In this document: one piece after another, positions 59,884 through 64,000 of the stretch
Numbering within the stretch: the stretch's first letter is position 1
Layout of the letters: the number at the start of each line of letters is the position of its first letter
Position numbers and translations under genes: made by a program
DNA from: Erigeron canadensis
Lineage: Eukaryota; Streptophyta; Magnoliopsida; Asterales; Asteraceae
Length of the DNA: 64,000 bases
Direction of reading: 5' to 3'
Assembly (NCBI RefSeq): GCF_010389155.1
Contig: NC_057764.1
Coordinates: 124,001-188,000 of the forward strand
Notes under the pieces: generated by a model
The model's database searches: none
Told to the model about the DNA's origin: nothing
Seen by the model: only the letters and a program-made list of their open reading frames with translations

Positions 59884-60508
59884 AGATAATTATAGTACAA
59901 GCATTTTAAAAAATTACAAATACTACAAGGTTTTTCCTCCTTCTTCTTCCTTCTTCCTTCCATCTCCGACCACCACCACCCCCACCATGATCATCTCCGA
60001 CCACCACCATGATCATCCGGCGACGACGACCATCTCCGGCTAGACTTACACATGTGTAAGTACAAATTTTTTAGCATTTTACGGTTTAAAATTTCTAGGT
60101 TTTTTCCTTCGCGAGACAACCATCGCCAGCCACCATCATCTCCGACCACCCCAACCACGGCGCCAGCGCCAGCAGCAAGGGCTTCGCCCGTACTGTAGCA
60201 AATCGTCACCATCTCTTGGATCGCCCCGTGAAATCCATACGATTCCCATATCCTTGACGGTCAGCTTAGAACGGATGAGAGCCTCTAGCCCGTACCGTAT
60301 CCACCCGAAAACGAACCTGATTATCGCCGGAAAGTTAACTTACACATGTGTAAGTCTCACTGGAGATGGTCGCCGTCGCCGAAGAATCATGGTGGTGGTC
60401 GGAGATGATCATGGTGGTGGTGGTGGTGGTCAGAGATGGAAGGAAGAAGGAGGAAAAACTTGTACTTTTTGAACTTTTTTAAATGCTTATACTATAAATA
60501 ACTCACCC
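59884..60508. mobile_element. (TA)n-flanked foldback element, family 4
   Basis: About 625 bp with arms of roughly 170 bp. Left 'acaagcatttt...cctccttcttcttcc...gaccaccacca' pairs with right 'ggtggtggt...ggaaggaagaaggagg...aaatgcttatact'. 18- and 24-bp palindromes on ACTTACACATGTGTAAGT lie at the inner edges of both arms (60044-60061 and 60332-60355). The unpaired ~270-bp middle includes GGGCTTCGCCC at about 60184 and is GC-richer than its surroundings. There is no supported ORF. Confidence 0.7.
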
Positions 60509-60517
60509 ATATATATA

Positions 60518-60872
60518 GGGTTAACGTGAGAACAACAAATATGGAGAGAACCACTAGTTTCCCTCCTTCTTTCTTCTTTTTTGCGTGGTATTTTAATTTT
60601 CATTTTTTGAAACTTTTTTTTGTTTTTTATTTTCTTTTAACAAAAACCCATTCCAAAAAAAAGAAAAAAAATTGTAAAAAATCATATGGGTTACATGTGA
60701 AGAAAACGTATGGATACGGTACGGGCGTTACCCTCATTTGTTCTAAAGGGGTTGTCACCGAACGTATATGAATGGTATGGTAGCCCTTAATTTTAAGGGC
60801 AAAGCCCTTAGAGATGATTTTTCAATGGGTCTCACGGTTCTCACCATATATGTTGGTTCTCACTTGATCCAT
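60518..60872. mobile_element. (TA)n-flanked element, family 5
   Basis: About 355 bp. Left GTGAGAACAACAAATATGG pairs with right 'ccatatatgttggttctcac'. The interior contains 'ggtacgggcgttaccc' and 'agccct..ttaagggcaaagccct' small hairpins. (TA)n lies on both sides. Confidence 0.7.
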
Positions 60873-60896
60873 ATACATATATATATATATATATAT

Positions 60897-61098
60897 AGGG
60901 GTTGGGTATTGTAAAACAACTATTAAAGTAAAACAAATAAGATAAAATCCTAACCCTTAAATCATGGTTAAATTGATGCACGAAGATTCACAAATCAATT
61001 TATGCACGATAATTTTCATGATGCACGGTGATCTTCAGTGAAGAAAAACATATTCTTTTATTTGTTTTACATTAATACTTGTTTTATTTTACCTAACA
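60897..61098. mobile_element. (TA)n-flanked element, family 6
   Basis: About 200 bp. Left 'ttgtaaaacaactattaaag' and 'taaaacaaataag' pair with right 'ttatttgttttac' and 'attaatacttgttttatttta'. (TA)n lies to the left and a (CA)n plus (TA)n tract to the right. There is no coding capacity. Confidence 0.6.
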
Positions 61099-61128
61099 CA
61101 CACACACACACATACACACATATATATA

Positions 61129-61614
61129 GGGGTAAAGTTATTTTGAGAACCCTTTTTTTTGCAAGAACCTCTAAGAACTTTTCAAATCAAGCCCAACCGA
61201 TGATTGTTTTTTACATGAAAATTGTTTTTTGACTATTTCTTAATAACTTATGTGTAATTTTGAAGTTTATAATTGTGTTGAGGCATGGATTATCATCCGT
61301 TATACTATTATGTGGAGATTTGGATTCTTGATCACATGTGCACGAATATTGCTATGATCACATGTATGCAAGTCGATCACATGTAATCATAGCAATATTC
61401 GTGCACATATGATCAAGAATCCAAATGCCCACATAATTGTATAACGGATGATAATCCATACCTCCACATAAATATAAACTTCAAATTTACACATAAATTA
61501 TTCAGAAAACAATCAAAAAACAATTTTCATGAAAGAATAGTCATCGGTTGGGTTTGATTTGAAAAGTTCTCAAAGGTTCTCGCAAATAAAAGGGTTCTCA
61601 AAATAACTTTTCAC
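61129..61614. mobile_element. (TA)n-flanked foldback element, family 1 copy B
   Basis: 486 bp, the same length as copy A at 58674-59159 and similar throughout, including the 'gcacgaatattgctat' core. It differs by scattered substitutions. Flanks are (TA)n and (CA)n tracts. Both copies lie within 2.5 kb of each other. Confidence 0.85.
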
Positions 61615-61809
61615 TATATATATATATACACACACACACATGCCTAATTTATATGCTAAAAATAGGTCTACTTCATGTATTACATGATACATATTTTCTA
61701 TTCATTCTCTTTTATCATCTCTATCGTGCCACATATCTTGACTTCTGTTTTAAGCCTATCTTTACGCATACAAATTAGTCATATTAATTAATTATTTTCA
61801 TATTTAAAT

Positions 61810-62201
61810 ATAAACGTGGGTTTACACGTTACGAGTATAAAGATATTTATATTTATTATGTTTTTTATTAATTCAATGATAATTGTCTTTTTTTTAATGA
61901 GATTGTTTATTATATATTATGTTAAATTATTTGAAAAGTATATATCATTTTGTATTTATTATATATATATCATAAAAAAGATTTTTATAATTTATGAATA
62001 TTTATGTTTCATAATATTAGTCATGTTTTAACATATTTGACGTATATCATATATTCATAAACTATAATATTATTCTTTGCATCAATCGTAACCTGACCGT
62101 TTTTTATATTATCATAAACTATGAACAATAATGTAACTATCAATTATTGTATTTTTTAGTTATGTTCTCAGTCTGCTGCAGGACATGCAGGTTTAACCTA
62201 A
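61810..62201 (+). mobile_element. Helitron, AT-rich family, copy B (3' part)
   Basis: The plus-strand 3' end is GACATGCAGGTTTAACCTAA|T at 62201, fitting CTRR before T. The body aligns in reverse orientation with 20023-20400 (for example 'attcataaactataatatt' and 'caatgataattgtc'). The 5' end was not found; similarity stops near 61810. There is no ORF. Confidence 0.55.
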
Positions 62202-62323
62202 TACTTGATATACGAGTATAGTACTATGAATGTTATAACTTATAATGATAATTTTATATTACTCTTATGATTTATGACTTTTGTAAACAGTTTGTTTACT
62301 TTTTGAGTTCATGTAGGTAACTT

Positions 62324-62520
62324 TTTTTTAGAACAACAAGGGTCGGATCACGGGTATCCGGACTGGATACCGTGGACCTACCCGATCCACTCCCCCCGCC
62401 CGCCCCACCTGGTAAAAGCTCTACGAAAGCCAGGACAAAATCCTGGCGGGCAATCACAGGCTGAGAGTATCGAACCTGTGACCTCTTGGACAAAAGTCCG
62501 GGTGTCCAACCACGGAGGTT
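62324..62520 (-). mobile_element. tRNA-derived SINE
   Basis: On the minus strand, a box A-like TGGTTGGACACC (62501-62512) is followed 30-40 bp later by box B GGTTCGATACTC (62465-62476). A GC-rich body and a short A-rich tail (plus-strand T8 at 62322-62329) complete the element. This layout and the 'GGACTTTTGTCCAAGAGGTC' segment match the Au-like plant SINE style. Target duplication was not resolved. No protein is encoded; the open frame through it is a shadow. Confidence 0.75.
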
Positions 62521-62523
62521 GTT

Positions 62524-62975
62524 AAATTAACAAGTTAACTTTAAACTTAATGTTATTTGGTTGAGTCTTGTATTGCAGATAAATATTTGTTGCATTTAGA
62601 GGGAATGAAGATGGAAAGTTATGAAGATAGAAGATATGAGGACTGCTTATGAAAGGTTTAGAAGACGGATGACCAAATAAAGGCAACTCCAAAGATGTTG
62701 AGTATTAATACTCGTTATCTACCATATTAGGAAGGAAAATCATATTTTAACAGACATAATATCTACTCTTTCTCTCTCTCACACATTCATTTATATTGAT
62801 ATTCATATATTTCTCTGTATTATTTTGTATATCACTTTGATATACAAATCTAGTTCTGTTACTAATTTATTATCTAAATGATTAGATTCTGTTCATCTGT
62901 TAAGTATTCGATCTGGTTGTAATAACTTTGAATAATAATTCATAATAACAATCATTCGTGTAAATATTTAGTTGA
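62524..62975 (+). repeat. LTR-like 5' remnant of a Copia element
   Basis: TGTTGAGTATTAATACTCG at about 62697 could be an LTR start. It is followed by AT-rich leader-like sequence leading straight into gag. No PBS is visible and the N-terminal part of gag is missing, so a deletion joins LTR-like DNA to the gag body. Confidence 0.4.
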
Positions 62976-63965
62976 TTGTTCGATGCCATGATCAAACTGT
63001 CTGCTTGTTTTTGTAATGCTGCTAGAGATTTTCAAAAACATACTGATTTAATGAAACTTATGCAGTTTTTGATGGGACTTGATGATTGTTATATGTCTGT
63101 TAGAAGTAATTTGTTGACTAGGGATCCTTTGCCTTCTGTGAAAACTGCTTTTTCTGTTGTCTCTAGAGAAGAATCTCATAGAGGTGGTATTAATGATAAA
63201 TCTTCTATTGGTAATGCATCAACATTTGTTGCTAGGTCTGGGTATAACTCTAATAGTCAAAAGTTTTCTAAGAACAATTCTTCTTTTGATTCTCAAAAAA
63301 CATTTGATAACAATTTTGAATCCAAGAAAACTTTTGATTCTGGTTCTAGAAACTTAAGACCTCCTAATCCTAATTTGAAATGCACTAACTGTCATAAAAT
63401 TGGACATACAATTGAAAGGTGTTTCAAGCTAGGTTATAAGTTTGGGGGAAAGTTTAATAGCAACAATGCTAATGCAGTGGTTAAATCTAATGTTTCTGGA
63501 AATGTGTCTTCAGCAAGTACTAGTTCTTCTTCTGCTCATACTCTTACTTTTGATCACATCTGCAAGCTTCTTAGTCTTCTTGACAATCAAGGTTCTTCAT
63601 CAGGGTTGTCTGCCAATATGGCAGGTATTCCTATGTGTAGCAATACTTGGTTCAACTTTAATGCTTTTATGTTTAATGCCTTTATTAAATGGATTGTGGA
63701 TAGTGGAGCTAATCAACACATGACTATGAGTGCTAAAAATCTTACTAATGTTGTTGATGTGTCTGATTTAAATCTTAAGATTGTTCATCCTAATGATACT
63801 TGTGTTACTGTTAGACAAATTGGTAATCTTCATCTTAAAAATGGTTTCATTCTGTTTGATGTTCTTATTGTTCTTGAATATTCTGTTAATCTTATGTCTG
63901 TACACAAGTTGTGTAGAGATAATAACTTGTATATTGGTTTTGATCCTCATACATGTTACATTTAG
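62976..63965 (+). pseudogene. Copia gag-protease fragment, truncated
   Basis: 329 codons. A UBN2-type gag segment (LMKLMQFLMGLDDCYMSVRSN) is followed by the zinc knuckle CTNCHKIGHTIERC and the protease motif WIVDSGANQHMT. It then stops at TAG (63963-63965), where the normal reading frame continues to the window edge ('DLPQKNLLGTG'). The N-terminal ~100 codons of gag are absent. It differs from the Sirevirus gag and belongs to another Copia lineage. It is not functional as seen. The rest of pol, if present, lies beyond 64000. Confidence 0.8.
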
Positions 63966-64000
63966 GATTTACCTCAAAAGAACCTTCTGGGGACTGGTAG

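Noticed and set aside
62465..62512. Possible tRNA gene from box A and box B
   Set aside because: Boxes are spaced and followed as in a SINE. No cloverleaf with acceptor and anticodon stems can be folded by eye.
1..64000. CRISPR arrays, operons, phage or plasmid modules
   Set aside because: Regularly spaced repeats here are microsatellites, tandem duplications or transposon arms. Genes are intron-bearing plant genes with no bacterial signals.

Overview
This is nuclear DNA of a flowering plant. The evidence is split genes with GT-AG introns, plant-type protein families, an AT-rich and repeat-dense background, and plant transposon families (Sirevirus, MULE, Helitron, PIF/Harbinger, SINE). Protein and repeat style suggest a eudicot, possibly Asteraceae. 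That is an impression, not a demonstration.

Four cellular genes lie between the repeats. (1) 4637-7640 (+) is an MBD4-like HhH-GPD DNA glycosylase. (2) 9339-11501 (-) is a nine-exon RAD51 recombinase. (3) 24755-27826 (+) is a TAF1B/RRN7-like (MEE12/CCG) Pol I initiation-factor subunit. (4) 51969-55477 (+) is a six-exon gene matching only the TPR half of TONSOKU (TSK/BRU1), with no leucine-rich-repeat half. Three of the four belong to genome maintenance (base excision, homologous recombination, post-replicative chromatin repair). They look like independent eukaryotic genes, not an operon, and I make no claim of co-regulation.

The rest is mostly mobile DNA. A 14.8-kb Sirevirus-type Copia element fills 35621-50443 (-). 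It has two 649-bp LTRs, a perfect AAGAC target duplication, PBS, PPT, gag, pol and a long extra 3' ORF. It is disabled by frameshifts and by a later insertion, and its 3' ORF contains an amber codon in a readthrough-type context. Two further nests are a 3.9-kb solo LTR (14151-18086, TSD GTATT) carrying a MULE with a perfect 9-bp TSD, and a Copia solo LTR (30468-35359, TSD TAAAG) apparently split by a Gypsy-type solo LTR. There are several Helitrons with A|TC...CTRR|T ends, a PIF/Harbinger element with a broken ORF1 (55816-57823), a tRNA-derived SINE, a LINE remnant, and a truncated Copia gag at the right edge.

The most unusual structure is the 58.4-61.6 kb interval. There at least six long foldback elements sit one after another, each bounded by (TA)n microsatellite. 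Related (TA)n-flanked elements occur at 23.4 and 34.7 kb. The first contains a 20-bp-phased row of four mini-hairpins whose stems change in a compensatory way. No bacterial or phage features, CRISPR arrays, rRNA or functional tRNA genes were seen.
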